From Sphingomonas sp. Leaf32 (lineage in GTDB: Bacteria; Pseudomonadota; Alphaproteobacteria; Sphingomonadales; Sphingomonadaceae), in the NCBI RefSeq assembly GCF_001421765.1, contig NZ_LMLA01000001.1, forward strand, positions 1,039,199 to 1,103,198: DNA of 64,000 nucleotides, given 5' to 3'. The notes beneath the pieces were generated by a model. It did no database searches. It was not told the origin of the DNA and saw only the letters and a program-made list of their open reading frames with translations. Position 1 is the stretch's first letter, and every line of letters begins with the position of its first letter. Made by a program: the position numbers and the translations under genes. Below, in pieces: positions 45,025 through 54,153 of this stretch.

Positions 45025-47262
45025 TTATCGTCCCAGGTTCTTCAATGCCAGCGTTACGAGATAGCTGCTACCGTTCCGCGCATCGCCGATCCGCTGATAG
45101 TCCCGCTTCCACGTCAGGCCCAGCCGCAGGCAGTCGTCCTCATACTGGACACCCACGCGGTGGCGGATCGGATCGAAGCCATCGGAAATCGACAGCGAAT
45201 CCTCCGACTTGTCGGTCAGGTCGATCGTTGCGGAGGCAAAGGCGGACCAGAACGGCCCGAACGCGGCGCGCCCGGCGACGCGCACTTCCTCGCGGTCCTG
45301 CAAATCCTCCAGCTCGTCAATGTCGCGGTTCAGGCGCAGATAGCCGACCTGCACATAGGTCCGTCGGCTGCCCACTGTGGCATCCAGTTCGTTTCGGCGG
45401 ATTTTTAATCCGTCCTTGTCCAGCCGGTAGCGGTGGGTGAAGGTGACAAGCTCGCGAAAGCGGATGTCGGTGCGCCCGACGAAATCCGAAAACCGATCGT
45501 CCAGCCCCGTCCCGCTCGGCAGGATGCTGGCCCGCTGGCTCGCGCGATAGCTTTGCCCGATCGTAGCCGACACCGCGACGCCTGGCAGGTCGAGCGCATA
45601 GTCGAGGCCATAGGTGACGCGCGACGAATCCTCGAACCGATCATATCCGGCGAAGCGGTTGAGCGCGAAGAGGTTCGAATCCTCCAGATCGACCGCGCGG
45701 GCATCCTCGTTCGGCACGGCGAGGTTGGCGATCTTCGGCGACGCCACCAGCTGCACGCGCGGGCTGATCCGCTGGGTGCCGCGGCCGATCGCGCCGATGA
45801 ACGGCCACCGCACGTCGACCGCCACCGCCGCGATTCCGCGCGGGGTGAAGCCTTCGTCCCCGCGATAGCTCAGCACCGCCGTATCGATGGTGTCGCGCGC
45901 ATTATAGGCATCGGCGCGGGCATAGGCGGTGAACGTCACCTCCTGCCCCAGCGGCGTATAGCGCGTCAGGTCCCAGCGCGCGGCGGCAAAGGCGCGCTGC
46001 GTCTCCTGCCCCTCGCTGCGGCTGATCGCCAGCGTGTTCAACTGCACCTGCGCGATGCCGCCCAGCAACCCGTTGAAGCGGCGGCGATAATCGATCTCGG
46101 GCAGCGCGACCGGCTGCATCCCCTGATCGTCGCCGACCCGCAAAGTCTGCACCGCCCAGCCGCTAATCGTCAGCATCGAATCGCGGTCGATCCGCTCGAC
46201 CGTCACGTTGTTGCGCAGCCGGTCGTCGCGCGAAATGTCATAGCGGCGCAGGAAGGTCTGGTCGGTCGCGTAGCGCAGCGACCCCGACACGCCCCAGTTC
46301 GGGTCCAGCTGGAACCGTCCGACCGCATCGACATAGCCGCGGAACGACCGCTCGGTCCCGGTCGGCGATGCGCCCAGCACCAGATCGTCGCTGCGCCGGC
46401 TGACCGTGCCATAGCCCTGCACGCGATATGCGCCCTTGGTGGTCAGCGAGCGATAGTCGGCCTGCAGCATCGGCAGCACGGCGGTAAAGACGTGCGGGGT
46501 GATCGTCAGGTCGCGGTTGGGCGCGAGGTTGAAATAATAGGGGACCGCGACTTCCAGCCCGTTGACCCGGTCGAGCCGGATCGACGGCGCCAGCAGCCCC
46601 GAATCGCTGCCGTCACCGATTGAATGCGAAAAGGACGGCAGCGGGATCGTCGGCAGGCCGAAGATGGTCAGCCCCGCGCCGGTATAGCGGATGCGCTTGC
46701 GCGTCGGGTCGTAGCGGACCTTCAGCGCGGTGATCTTCCACGACGGTTCCTTGGGACACCCGGCTGAGTTGGTCACCGAACAGGGCGTATAGGCGGCGCT
46801 TTCCACCGTCACGACGCCATTTTCCGACCGGGTACCGCGCTTCGCCGCGATCCGGCCGCCTTCGTCGAGGACGACCAGCATATTGTCGACCGCCCCGTCC
46901 TTCAGGCTGTCGGTCAGTTCGATCCGGTCGCCATAGGCGATGTCGCCCTGCGGGTTGGTGATCGCGATGTTGCCGTCGGCGACGACCTGTCCGGTCTTGC
47001 GGTTCCACGTCACCCGGTCGGCGCGCAGCCGGTTGCCGTCGCGCAACAGCCGCACTTCCCCGGTCGCGGTCACGACGTCGGCGTTGCTGTCATATTGCAG
47101 CAGGTCGGACGAAAAATCGATCTGGTCCTCGCTCGCCGGCGTCGGCAGCGCGCTTTCGGGCGGCGGGGGCGGAAGGCTACGATCCTGCAGGTCCTGTGCG
47201 ACCGCAGGGCCGGCGATCGCCAGCGTCAGGCCAAGGGCAAGCGACCCCAACGAACGCTTCAC
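45025..47262 (-). CDS. lptD: LPS-assembly protein LptD
   Basis: A 745-residue LptD, the outer-membrane barrel that with LptE inserts lipopolysaccharide or sphingomonad glycosphingolipid into the outer leaflet. A signal peptide (ALGLTLAIAGPAVAQ) is followed by a proline-rich stretch, the beta-jellyroll domain (QIDFSSDLLQYDSNADVVTATG), and a long barrel to the end. Only three Cys are seen in the mature protein (PCSVTNSAGCPKE and EDDCLRL), against four in E. coli. The start is a GTG (VKRSLGSLALG). It is divergent from pepA and heads the lptD-surA-pdxA-rsmA operon. Sphingomonads lack typical LPS, so the substrate needs care. Confidence 0.94.
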   Translation of the reverse strand: MKRSLGSLALGLTLAIAGPAVAQDLQDRSLPPPPPESALPTPASEDQIDFSSDLLQYDSNADVVTATGEVRLLRDGNRLRADRVTWNRKTGQVVADGNIAITNPQGDIAYGDRIELTDSLKDGAVDNMLVVLDEGGRIAAKRGTRSENGVVTVESAAYTPCSVTNSAGCPKEPSWKITALKVRYDPTRKRIRYTGAGLTIFGLPTIPLPSFSHSIGDGSDSGLLAPSIRLDRVNGLEVAVPYYFNLAPNRDLTITPHVFTAVLPMLQADYRSLTTKGAYRVQGYGTVSRRSDDLVLGASPTGTERSFRGYVDAVGRFQLDPNWGVSGSLRYATDQTFLRRYDISRDDRLRNNVTVERIDRDSMLTISGWAVQTLRVGDDQGMQPVALPEIDYRRRFNGLLGGIAQVQLNTLAISRSEGQETQRAFAAARWDLTRYTPLGQEVTFTAYARADAYNARDTIDTAVLSYRGDEGFTPRGIAAVAVDVRWPFIGAIGRGTQRISPRVQLVASPKIANLAVPNEDARAVDLEDSNLFALNRFAGYDRFEDSSRVTYGLDYALDLPGVAVSATIGQSYRASQRASILPSGTGLDDRFSDFVGRTDIRFRELVTFTHRYRLDKDGLKIRRNELDATVGSRRTYVQVGYLRLNRDIDELEDLQDREEVRVAGRAAFGPFWSAFASATIDLTDKSEDSLSISDGFDPIRHRVGVQYEDDCLRLGLTWKRDYQRIGDARNGSSYLVTLALKNLGR

Positions 47263-47426
47263 TAGTCTCGCTTCCCCAAACCGTTGCCGCCCGACATGCG
47301 GACGTTCGTTCCGCGCTATTGCATCGTGCGGCCGGAACCGCAATCGCCCTTGGCCCGCTTTACCTCCGCATCGCGAGGGGCCTAGAAGGTGCCCGCGCCC
47401 TGTGCGCCACTGTCCAGAGGAAACCC

Positions 47427-48902
47427 ATGTCGATTTCGATCCAGTTCGCTTCCCAGCGGGGAACCGCCACCGCCCTCGTCCTGCCCATCGCCACCGGCGG
47501 ACTGGACCGGATCGACGCGGCGGGTCTGGAGCCGCAGGTCGCGACCCTCGTGGCCGGCGCCGCCCGCGCCGGACGCTTCGATGGCGAGGCCGGATCGATG
47601 GCCGAAATCTTCGTTCCCGGTGAGGGCGAGAGCGCCGGTCGTCTCATACTGCTCGGCATTGGTGATGGCGAGGGGGCGTCGCTGGAAAAGGCCGGCGGCG
47701 CGCTCACCGGTCGCTTCCTCCTGTCGGGCCTGACCGACCTGACCGTCGACTTCACCGGCACCGACGCCTCTGCAAAGGGTGTTGCCCGCTTCGCTGCCAC
47801 GGCGGCACAGCGCGGCTGGCGACAGGACGCCTATCGTACCAAGATGCCCGAAAAGTCGAAGCCGACCCTGACCGGCCTGACCATCGTCGGCGCGCCTGAC
47901 GGGATCGACGACGCCTTCGTCGCGGCCGATGCGATCACCAAGGGGCTGGACCTTACCCGCACCCTCGTCACCGATCCGCCCAACATCCTCTATCCGGTCA
48001 GCTTCGTCGAGAAGTGCCGCGAACTTGAGGCGCTGGGCGTCGAACTGACCATTCTCGACGAACGCCAGATGGCCGAACTGGGCATGGGCGCGCTGCTGGG
48101 CGTCAGCCTCGGCTCCGAAAAGGAGGCGCGCCTGCTTGCCATCCGCTGGACCGGCAAGGGTGAAGGCGATGTCGACCTGGCCTTGGTCGGCAAGGGCGTG
48201 ACCTTCGACACCGGCGGCATCTCGCTGAAGCCCGGACCCGGTATGGAGGACATGAAGTGGGACATGGGTGGCGCGGGCGCGGTCGCCGGCGCAATGAAGG
48301 CACTTGCCACCCGCAAGGCGAAGGCCAACGTGGTCGGCGTGGTCGGGCTGGTCGAGAACATGCCCGATGGCAAGGCGCAGCGCCCGGGTGACGTCGTTAC
48401 GTCGATGTCGGGCCAGACGATCGAGGTGCTGAACACCGACGCCGAAGGCCGCCTCGTCCTGTGCGACGTGCTGACTTGGGTACAGAAGACGCACAGCCCC
48501 AGGACGATCGTCGATCTCGCCACGCTGACCGGCGCGATGATTGTCTCGCTCGGCAGCGAGCATGGCGGCCTGTTTGCCAACGACGATTCGCTTGCCGACG
48601 AATTGCTGGCCGCTTCGCGCGAATCGGGCGACCTGTTGTGGCGCTTCCCGTTGTCGCCGGCCTATGACAAGCTGCTCGACAGCCCGATCGCCGACATGAA
48701 AAATATCGGCCCGCGCGGCGCCGGATCGATCACCGCCGCCCAGTTCCTGAAGCGCTATATCGACGATGGCGTGCGCTGGGCACATCTCGACATCGCAGGG
48801 ATGGTATGGGCCGACAAGCCGGGCAACCATCACGACAAGGGCGCGACCGGCTTTGGCGTGCGCCTGCTCGACCGGTTCGTGGCGGATAATTTCGAGGGGT
48901 AA
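47427..48902 (+). CDS. pepA: Leucyl aminopeptidase (cytosol aminopeptidase, M17)
   Basis: A 491-residue M17 aminopeptidase. The N-terminal domain is followed by LVTDPPNILYP and the metal site: ALVGKGVTFDTGGISLKPG (Lys, Asp), WDMGGAGAV (Asp), and NTDAEGRLVLCD (Asp and Glu), with the catalytic Arg in the last block. It removes N-terminal amino acids in the cytoplasm and forms a hexamer in the family. The start is an ATG with AGAGGAAA upstream. It leads into holC through a REP-like pair at 48910-49005. Confidence 0.96.
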   Translation: MSISIQFASQRGTATALVLPIATGGLDRIDAAGLEPQVATLVAGAARAGRFDGEAGSMAEIFVPGEGESAGRLILLGIGDGEGASLEKAGGALTGRFLLSGLTDLTVDFTGTDASAKGVARFAATAAQRGWRQDAYRTKMPEKSKPTLTGLTIVGAPDGIDDAFVAADAITKGLDLTRTLVTDPPNILYPVSFVEKCRELEALGVELTILDERQMAELGMGALLGVSLGSEKEARLLAIRWTGKGEGDVDLALVGKGVTFDTGGISLKPGPGMEDMKWDMGGAGAVAGAMKALATRKAKANVVGVVGLVENMPDGKAQRPGDVVTSMSGQTIEVLNTDAEGRLVLCDVLTWVQKTHSPRTIVDLATLTGAMIVSLGSEHGGLFANDDSLADELLAASRESGDLLWRFPLSPAYDKLLDSPIADMKNIGPRGAGSITAAQFLKRYIDDGVRWAHLDIAGMVWADKPGNHHDKGATGFGVRLLDRFVADNFEG

Positions 48903-48909
48903 GGCTGGC

Positions 48910-49005
48910 CGTCGTCCCGGCGAAGGCCGGGACCCATGGTTACGGGCGTTTACGGCTTCATCGATAACATCTGTATCCATGGATTCCGGCCTGCGCCGGA
49001 ATGAC
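48910..49005. repeat. Inverted pair of REP-like palindromes between pepA and holC
   Basis: Unit 1 (48910-48934) folds as GTCCCGGC-GAAG-GCCGGGAC. Unit 2 (48982-49005), GATTCCGGCCTGCGCCGGAA plus TGAC, matches the unit at 32443-32466 except for one base in the loop region. The pair lies inside the pepA-holC transcript. Confidence 0.75.
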
Positions 49006-49017
49006 GGAAGCTAACAC

Positions 49018-49455
49018 ATGAAAGTCGACTTCTACCACCTGACCCGCAGCCCGCTCGACCGGGTGCTGCCGCGCATCGCCCAGCGGCTGCACGACGATGG
49101 TGAACGGCTGTTGCTGTTGTCCGATGATGCCGACCAGCGCCGTCACCTCGACATGCTGCTCTGGACCTACGCGCCGGACAGCTTCCTGCCCCATGCCGAA
49201 GCGGGCGCTGGCGACGACACGTTGCAGGCGGTGCTGATCGCGCCCGAACCGACCGACGCCAACGCCGCGCGCAACGTAGCGATCGTCGACGGCCGCTGGC
49301 GGGATGCGGCGCTGACGTTCGACCGCGCCTTCCACTTCTTCGGCGAGGATCACATCGCCGCCGCCCGCGCGGCATGGAAGGGGCTGGCCGAGCGCGAGGG
49401 CGTCGAACGCCGATACTGGCGGCAGGGCGATGGCGGCTGGGAACAGGCGGCGTAA
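49018..49455 (+). CDS. holC: DNA polymerase III chi subunit
   Basis: A 145-residue HolC. It begins MKVDFYHLTRSPLDRVLPR, and carries the LDMLLWTYAPDSFLPHA and VLIAPEPTDAN segments that mark the family. It links the clamp loader to SSB at the replication fork. The position directly after pepA is widely conserved in proteobacteria and supports the call. ndk follows after 80 bp. Confidence 0.94.
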   Translation: MKVDFYHLTRSPLDRVLPRIAQRLHDDGERLLLLSDDADQRRHLDMLLWTYAPDSFLPHAEAGAGDDTLQAVLIAPEPTDANAARNVAIVDGRWRDAALTFDRAFHFFGEDHIAAARAAWKGLAEREGVERRYWRQGDGGWEQAA

Positions 49456-49535
49456 CGCTTGCCTGTCGCCCGCCACCCGACTAGGGGGACCGGCGAAACC
49501 CTTCCCACAACAAAAACGCAGGAGCCGCGACCGCC

Positions 49536-49958
49536 ATGGCCGCTACCCGTACCTTTTCGATCATCAAGCCCGACGCGACCCGCCGCAACCTGACCGGTGC
49601 CGTCACCAAGATGCTGGAGGAAGCAGGCCTGCGCGTCGTCGCTTCGAAGCGCATCCAGATGAGCCGCGAACAGGCCGAAGGCTTTTACGGCGTGCACCGC
49701 GAGCGTCCGTTCTTCAACGATCTGGTCGAATTCATGATCTCCGGCCCGGTGGTCGTGCAGGTTCTGGAAGGCGAAGACGCCGTGCAGAAGAACCGCGACA
49801 TCATGGGCGCGACCAACCCGGCGAACGCCGACGCCGGCACGATCCGCAAGGAACTGGCCGAATCGATCGAAGCGAATTCGGTCCACGGGTCGGATTCGGA
49901 AGAGAATGCGAAGATCGAAATCGACTTCTTCTTCAAGCCCGAAGAAATCGTCGGCTGA
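49536..49958 (+). CDS. ndk: Nucleoside diphosphate kinase
   Basis: A 140-residue Ndk, which transfers the gamma-phosphate between nucleoside triphosphates and diphosphates. It starts [17 protein letters not shown] and has [12 protein letters not shown]. The phosphohistidine lies in the NSVHGSDS motif near residue 117. The length is standard (140-150). The transcript ends at the strong terminator 49977-50016. Confidence 0.97.
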   Translation: MAATRTFSIIKPDATRRNLTGAVTKMLEEAGLRVVASKRIQMSREQAEGFYGVHRERPFFNDLVEFMISGPVVVQVLEGEDAVQKNRDIMGATNPANADAGTIRKELAESIEANSVHGSDSEENAKIEIDFFFKPEEIVG

Positions 49959-49976
49959 TCGAATAGCCCGATGTGA

Positions 49977-50016
49977 GAAAGGCCCGTTTCCGATGAGGAA
50001 GCGGGCCTTTCTTTTT
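49977..50016 (+). terminator. Rho-independent terminator of ndk
   Basis: The stem GAAAGGCCCG/CGGGCCTTTC with inner TTCC/GGAA pairs is followed by TTTTT. Confidence 0.9.
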
Positions 50017-50035
50017 GCTCTCAAGCCATTCCAAC

Positions 50036-50219
50036 TCCGTTCGGTTCGAGCAGCTTCGAGCTTATCGAGAAGCGTCCGTCGAGAGCGTCCGTCAAAATGC
50101 TCCCCTCGTTTGTCCTGAGTAGCCATTGAGCCTGTCGAAATGGCGTATCGAAGGAACGCCTGGGTCGAATGCTTCGATACGGGTCTTCGGCAAGCTCAGC
50201 CCCTACTCAGCACGAACGG
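50036..50219. repeat. Composite dispersed intergenic repeat
   Basis: This stretch holds several short inverted motifs. CGTTTGTCCTGAGTAG (50107-50122) and CTACTCAGCACGAACG (50203-50218) are imperfect inverted copies. GTATCGAAG and CTTCGATAC pair within it. The left part repeats TTCGAGC/GCTTCGAGC and CGTCCGTC words. Dispersed intergenic sequences of this type are known from sphingomonads. It occupies nearly all of the 270-bp gap between ndk and the next gene. Confidence 0.6.
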
Positions 50220-50228
50220 AAAGCCTTG

Positions 50229-50831
50229 CTATCCCGCCAACCGCCCCAATTCCTGCCCCCACAACGTATCCAGCCGCCGCCCGATACCGCCGGTAGCCGC
50301 TTCCCGCCGCGCCAGCGCTTTCAGCCCCAGCGACCGACCGCCGACCAGGCGGCCATGCGTCGTGAAAACCAGGTCGTAGATCGCGCTTGACCGCAGCTGC
50401 CTGTCGCCGTCCCACCATGTCGCGGTGATCGCCACCGGCAAGCGCCCTTCGAGCGCGTCCGCCCCGCCATCGGTGATCGCCAGTACCGGCGCGCGTATCC
50501 AGTCCGCCGCGATCGCCACATCGCCGACCGCCGACTTGGGCGAGACCTTCAGCACCGGGGGAAATATGACCTCGATCCGCTCGATCCGCCGGTCGGATGC
50601 ACTTAGTACCAGCCGTTCGCCATCACTCTCCGGCGTCGCTACGATCGCCAGTGCTGCCTTGGCCTTCGCCGAAGACGCCCGCTCGGCGATCCGTTCCGCC
50701 TCGGCGCTGCGCCGCTCGGACACGTTGTTCCATAGCGTCAGCCCGCCGATCACGACCCCGGCCACCGCCACGCCCTCGGCCAGCGTGATCCAGCGCCGCC
50801 GTTCGGCCCGCGCGTCTTCGGCGTCGCTCAC
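50229..50831 (-). CDS. Hypothetical single-pass membrane protein
   Basis: A 200-residue protein with an Arg-rich cytoplasmic N-terminus (DARAERRRWITLA) and one transmembrane helix (EGVAVAGVVIGGLTLW). A short coiled-coil-like stretch (SERRSAEAERIAERASSAKAKAA) and a C-terminal beta-rich domain follow. The C-terminal half includes IERIEVIFPPVLKV and LVFTTHGRLVGGRSLG. No family is recognised. The start is a GTG overlapping the stop of the YjbR-like gene (GTGA), so it is the last gene of the purM-purN operon. Confidence 0.75.
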   Translation of the reverse strand: MSDAEDARAERRRWITLAEGVAVAGVVIGGLTLWNNVSERRSAEAERIAERASSAKAKAALAIVATPESDGERLVLSASDRRIERIEVIFPPVLKVSPKSAVGDVAIAADWIRAPVLAITDGGADALEGRLPVAITATWWDGDRQLRSSAIYDLVFTTHGRLVGGRSLGLKALARREAATGGIGRRLDTLWGQELGRLAG

Positions 50832-51187
50832 CGCCCGCCGGCCTCCAGCAGCGCGCGCGGGGCGGCCAGTTCCCAGCTGCGCGAAATGCGATCGTCGACC
50901 AGCACCCAGTCGATATCGCCGATCAGCATGATCGCGACCCAGCCTTTCGACGCCAGATAGGCCGGTCGCGAATACACATCGGGTGCCGCCTCGATCAGCA
51001 TCGCCTGTTCGTCGTCGCCGCCCGTCCGGACACAGACGACCGTTCGGCCTTCGCCATGATGATCGTCACGGAACTGCGCGAACTGCTTGTCCCCCACGAA
51101 CCAGGTCGGCTGTCCGTGGCTGATCCGCTCCTCCACATCGGGCAATATGCCCACAGCTTCACGGATACGGTCGAGCATCTCGGTCAT
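50828..51187 (-). CDS. MmcQ/YjbR family DNA-binding-like protein
   Basis: A 119-residue YjbR/MmcQ-family protein (CyaY-like fold). It starts MLDRIREAVGILPDVEERISHGQP, followed by TWFVGDKQFAQF. The YLASKGWVAIMLIGDIDWVLV block matches the family's conserved C-terminal part. Family members are described as DNA-binding by structural similarity; function is not proven. Its ATG overlaps the purN stop (ATGA) and its stop overlaps the next gene (GTGA). Confidence 0.85.
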   Translation of the reverse strand: MTEMLDRIREAVGILPDVEERISHGQPTWFVGDKQFAQFRDDHHGEGRTVVCVRTGGDDEQAMLIEAAPDVYSRPAYLASKGWVAIMLIGDIDWVLVDDRISRSWELAAPRALLEAGGR

Positions 51188-51753
51188 CGCGTCACAAACT
51201 CCGCCAGTGTTTGCGGATAGAGGCGGTGCTCCTCCACCAGCACCCGCGCCGCCAATGTATCGGCGGTATCGTCGGGCAGGATCGGAACGCGCGCCTGGGC
51301 TAATACGCTCCCGGCGTCCAACTCTTCGGTGACGACATGCACCGAACAGCCCGCCTCGGCATCGCCCGCCGCGATCGCCCGCGCATGGGTGTCGAGGCCC
51401 TTGTAGGCGGGCAACAGCGACGGGTGGATATTGACGATCCGGTCGCGCCACTTCGCCACGAAGTCGCCCGACAACAGCCGCATATAGCCGGCCAGCGCGA
51501 TCGTCTCGACGCCCGCCTGGCGCAGCGCCGCGTCGATTGCCGCCTCATATTCCGCCTTGGGAATACCCTTGGGCGATTGCGCGAAGGTAGCGATCCCCTG
51601 TTCGGCGGCATGGGCGAGGCCGGCTGCATCGGGCTTGTCCGACGCCACCAGCACGACCTCGTAGGGGCAGTCCGCCGCCTTCGCCGCCGCGACCAGCGCC
51701 GCCATGTTCGACCCCCGCCCCGAAATCAGGACGCCGACCCGGTGCCTAGCCAA
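51184..51753 (-). CDS. purN: Phosphoribosylglycinamide formyltransferase
   Basis: A PurN of about 189 residues, which transfers the formyl group from 10-formyl-tetrahydrofolate to GAR in purine synthesis. The start [16 protein letters not shown] is typical. The catalytic triad residues Asn and His are in [14 protein letters not shown] and the Asp in VTEELDAG. The start is uncertain: a TTG at 51753 that overlaps the purM stop is preferred, while in-frame GTGs at 51765 and 51777 would add 4 and 8 residues. It follows purM directly. Confidence 0.94.
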   Translation of the reverse strand: MARHRVGVLISGRGSNMAALVAAAKAADCPYEVVLVASDKPDAAGLAHAAEQGIATFAQSPKGIPKAEYEAAIDAALRQAGVETIALAGYMRLLSGDFVAKWRDRIVNIHPSLLPAYKGLDTHARAIAAGDAEAGCSVHVVTEELDAGSVLAQARVPILPDDTADTLAARVLVEEHRLYPQTLAEFVTR

Positions 51754-52852
51754 GATGCGTCGCACTCCAGTCGGCACGGGCGCTCCACGTGCCGGCGTTG
51801 CCCTTCACCGTACAGCCCTTGTCGCCCGCCTCGACCGTACCGATCCGAACGACCGTCTCGCCCGCTTCCGCCAATGCCGCAGCAACCGCCTCCGCATCGT
51901 CGGCTGCGACCAGCACCGCCATGCCGATGCCGCAGTTGAAGGTGCGCGCCATTTCCTCCGGCTCGATATTGCCCTGTCCTTGCAGGAACGCCATCAGCCG
52001 TGACTGCTCCCACGCATCGGCGTCGACCATGGCATGGGCACCGTCGGGCAGGACGCGCGGGATATTCTCCAGCAAGCCACCGCCGGTGATATGCGCCAGC
52101 CCGTGGATGCGCCCCTCGCGCAGCAGCGGCAGCAACGACTTCACGTAAATTTTGGTGGGTGCCATCAGCGCATCGATCAGCAGCACGTCCTGATCGAACA
52201 GGGCAGGGCGGTCGAGCTTCCAGCCCTTGTCCGCCGCCAGCCGCCGAACGAGCGAAAATCCGTTCGAATGCACCCCGGAAGATGCGAGGCCGAGGATCAC
52301 GTCGCCCACGGCAACCTTGTCGCCCGTCAGCAACTGTTCGCGCTCGACCGCACCGACGCAGAAACCGGCAAGGTCATAATCGCCATCGGCATACATGCCC
52401 GGCATTTCCGCCGTCTCGCCCCCGATCAGCGCGCAGCCGGCCTGACGACACCCTTCCGCGATCGATGCGACCACCCGCTCGGCAGTGTCGGCGACCAGCT
52501 TTCCGCTGGCATAGTAATCGAGGAAGAACAGCGGCTCCGCACCCTGCACGATCAGGTCGTTGGCGCACATCGCGACCAGGTCGATGCCTACCCCGTCATG
52601 GGCGTCATGCTCGATCGCCAGCTTCAGCTTGGTGCCGACGCCGTCGTTCGCCGCGACCAGCAACGGGTCCTTGAACCCGGCGGCCTTGGGATCGAACACC
52701 CCGCCGAACCCGCCCAGTTCCGCATCGGCACCGGGACGCCGCGTCGATTTCGCCAACGGCCCGATGGCACGGACCAGGGCATTGCCCGCCGCGATCGATA
52801 CGCCTGCCTGTGCGTAGGTATAGCCGCCGCCGCGGTCCGCTTCGTTGCTCAT
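51746..52852 (-). CDS. purM: Phosphoribosylformylglycinamidine cyclo-ligase (AIR synthetase)
   Basis: A 368-residue PurM that closes the imidazole ring in purine synthesis using ATP. It begins with [17 protein letters not shown], has [44 protein letters not shown], and [19 protein letters not shown]. The assignment is certain. It is divergent from the DUF2066 gene with 59 bp between starts, and overlaps purN. This purM/DUF2066-hda layout is common in sphingomonads. Confidence 0.97.
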   Translation of the reverse strand: MSNEADRGGGYTYAQAGVSIAAGNALVRAIGPLAKSTRRPGADAELGGFGGVFDPKAAGFKDPLLVAANDGVGTKLKLAIEHDAHDGVGIDLVAMCANDLIVQGAEPLFFLDYYASGKLVADTAERVVASIAEGCRQAGCALIGGETAEMPGMYADGDYDLAGFCVGAVEREQLLTGDKVAVGDVILGLASSGVHSNGFSLVRRLAADKGWKLDRPALFDQDVLLIDALMAPTKIYVKSLLPLLREGRIHGLAHITGGGLLENIPRVLPDGAHAMVDADAWEQSRLMAFLQGQGNIEPEEMARTFNCGIGMAVLVAADDAEAVAAALAEAGETVVRIGTVEAGDKGCTVKGNAGTWSARADWSATHLG

Positions 52853-52911
52853 GTCGCCCGGTTAGCCACATCGCGCTTGGATTTCCACGCCTGCTTCGTC
52901 AAAAGGCGGCC

Positions 52912-54153
52912 ATGACTTTGTATCAGCCCCGCCGCATCCTTGCCGCCGTCGCCTTGGGCGTCGTCGCCACGGGCGCGGTCGTGGCGCAACAGGGCGGTGT
53001 CGCCGCGGTCGACAATTCGGGCAGTTTCGAGGTGAACGGCGTCCGCGTCGACGTCGCCGGTCCCTCCGCCGACGCCGCGCGCACCGCCGGATGGCGCATC
53101 GCACAGCGCAAGGGCTGGCAGATGCTGTCGCAGCGGCTGACGGGGCAAGCCCGCTCGCTGCCCGACGGCACGCTCGATTCGCTGGTCAGCGGCATCGTCG
53201 TCGAGAGCGAACAGATCGGCCCGAAACGCTACATCGCCCGCCTCGGCGTGCTGTTCAATCGCGGGCGTGCCGCCTCGATCCTCGGCATCGCCGGCGTGTC
53301 CGAGCGCAGCCCGGCGATGCTGGTACTGCCGCTGATCTGGGACGGCGGCACCGGCACGGTCTTCGAACGCGCGACCCCGTGGCAGGCGGCGTGGGCGCGC
53401 TTTCGCACCGGGGGCAGCGTCATGGACTATGTCCGCCCCAGCGGCACCGGCGCCGATGGCCTGTTGCTCAACGCGGGCCAGGTGACGCGACGCGGACGCG
53501 GCTGGTGGCGCACCGTCCTCAACCAATATGGCGCATCCGATGTGCTGATCCCGCAGGTCCGGCTCTATCGCCAATGGCCGGGCGGCCCGGTGATTGGCAC
53601 CTTCACCGCCGGCTATGGCCCCGACAACCGCCTGCTCGGCAGCTTCTCGCTCCGCGTGGAGCAGGGGGACGCCGTACCCGCGCTCCTCGACGAAGGCGTC
53701 CGCCGGATCGACACGATATATCAGCAGGCGTTGCAGGCCGGCACGCTGCGCCCCGACGTAGTGCTGGCCGCACCGCCGCCGGGCACGCCGGCCGCGCCGA
53801 ACGACGAAGCGATCGCCGATCCGACACTGATCGACCCGGCCGCCACGCCGACGCCCGCGCCCGCCACCGAAGCCGTCACCTTGTCGGTCCAGGCCGACAC
53901 CCCCAATGCCGCCGCCGTCGAATCGACCGAAGCGGCGCTGCGTGCCGTTCCCGGCGTCCGCTCGGCCGCGACCTCCAGCCTCGCGCTGGGCGGCGTATCG
54001 GTGCTGCGCGTGACCTTCGACGGCGACGTCGCGATCCTCACCGCCGCGCTGGAGGCGCGCGGCTGGCAGGTGCAGCAGGGGGAGGGGGCACTGCGCATTC
54101 GCCGCCGTGCCGCCGCCGCCCCGCCCCCGCCGCCGAGTACGCCGCAGGGATGA
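52912..54153 (+). CDS. DUF2066 domain exported protein
   Basis: A 413-residue exported protein. The signal peptide is residues 1-26 (VALGVVATGAVVAQQ). The body has family blocks VNGVRVDVAGPSADAART, MLVLPLIWDGG and SDVLIPQVRLYRQWPGGP. A Pro/Ala/Thr linker (about residues 295-335) is followed by a C-terminal domain with a beta-alpha pattern, then poly-Pro/Ala. The DUF2066 family is often encoded just before hda, but its role is unknown. Its stop overlaps the hda ATG (ATGA). Confidence 0.85.
   Translation: MTLYQPRRILAAVALGVVATGAVVAQQGGVAAVDNSGSFEVNGVRVDVAGPSADAARTAGWRIAQRKGWQMLSQRLTGQARSLPDGTLDSLVSGIVVESEQIGPKRYIARLGVLFNRGRAASILGIAGVSERSPAMLVLPLIWDGGTGTVFERATPWQAAWARFRTGGSVMDYVRPSGTGADGLLLNAGQVTRRGRGWWRTVLNQYGASDVLIPQVRLYRQWPGGPVIGTFTAGYGPDNRLLGSFSLRVEQGDAVPALLDEGVRRIDTIYQQALQAGTLRPDVVLAAPPPGTPAAPNDEAIADPTLIDPAATPTPAPATEAVTLSVQADTPNAAAVESTEAALRAVPGVRSAATSSLALGGVSVLRVTFDGDVAILTAALEARGWQVQQGEGALRIRRRAAAAPPPPPSTPQG

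Noticed and set aside
50828..51187. Toxin-antitoxin pair with the downstream small membrane protein
   Set aside because: The YjbR-like protein and its neighbour are simply distal genes of the purM operon; neither resembles a toxin or antitoxin.
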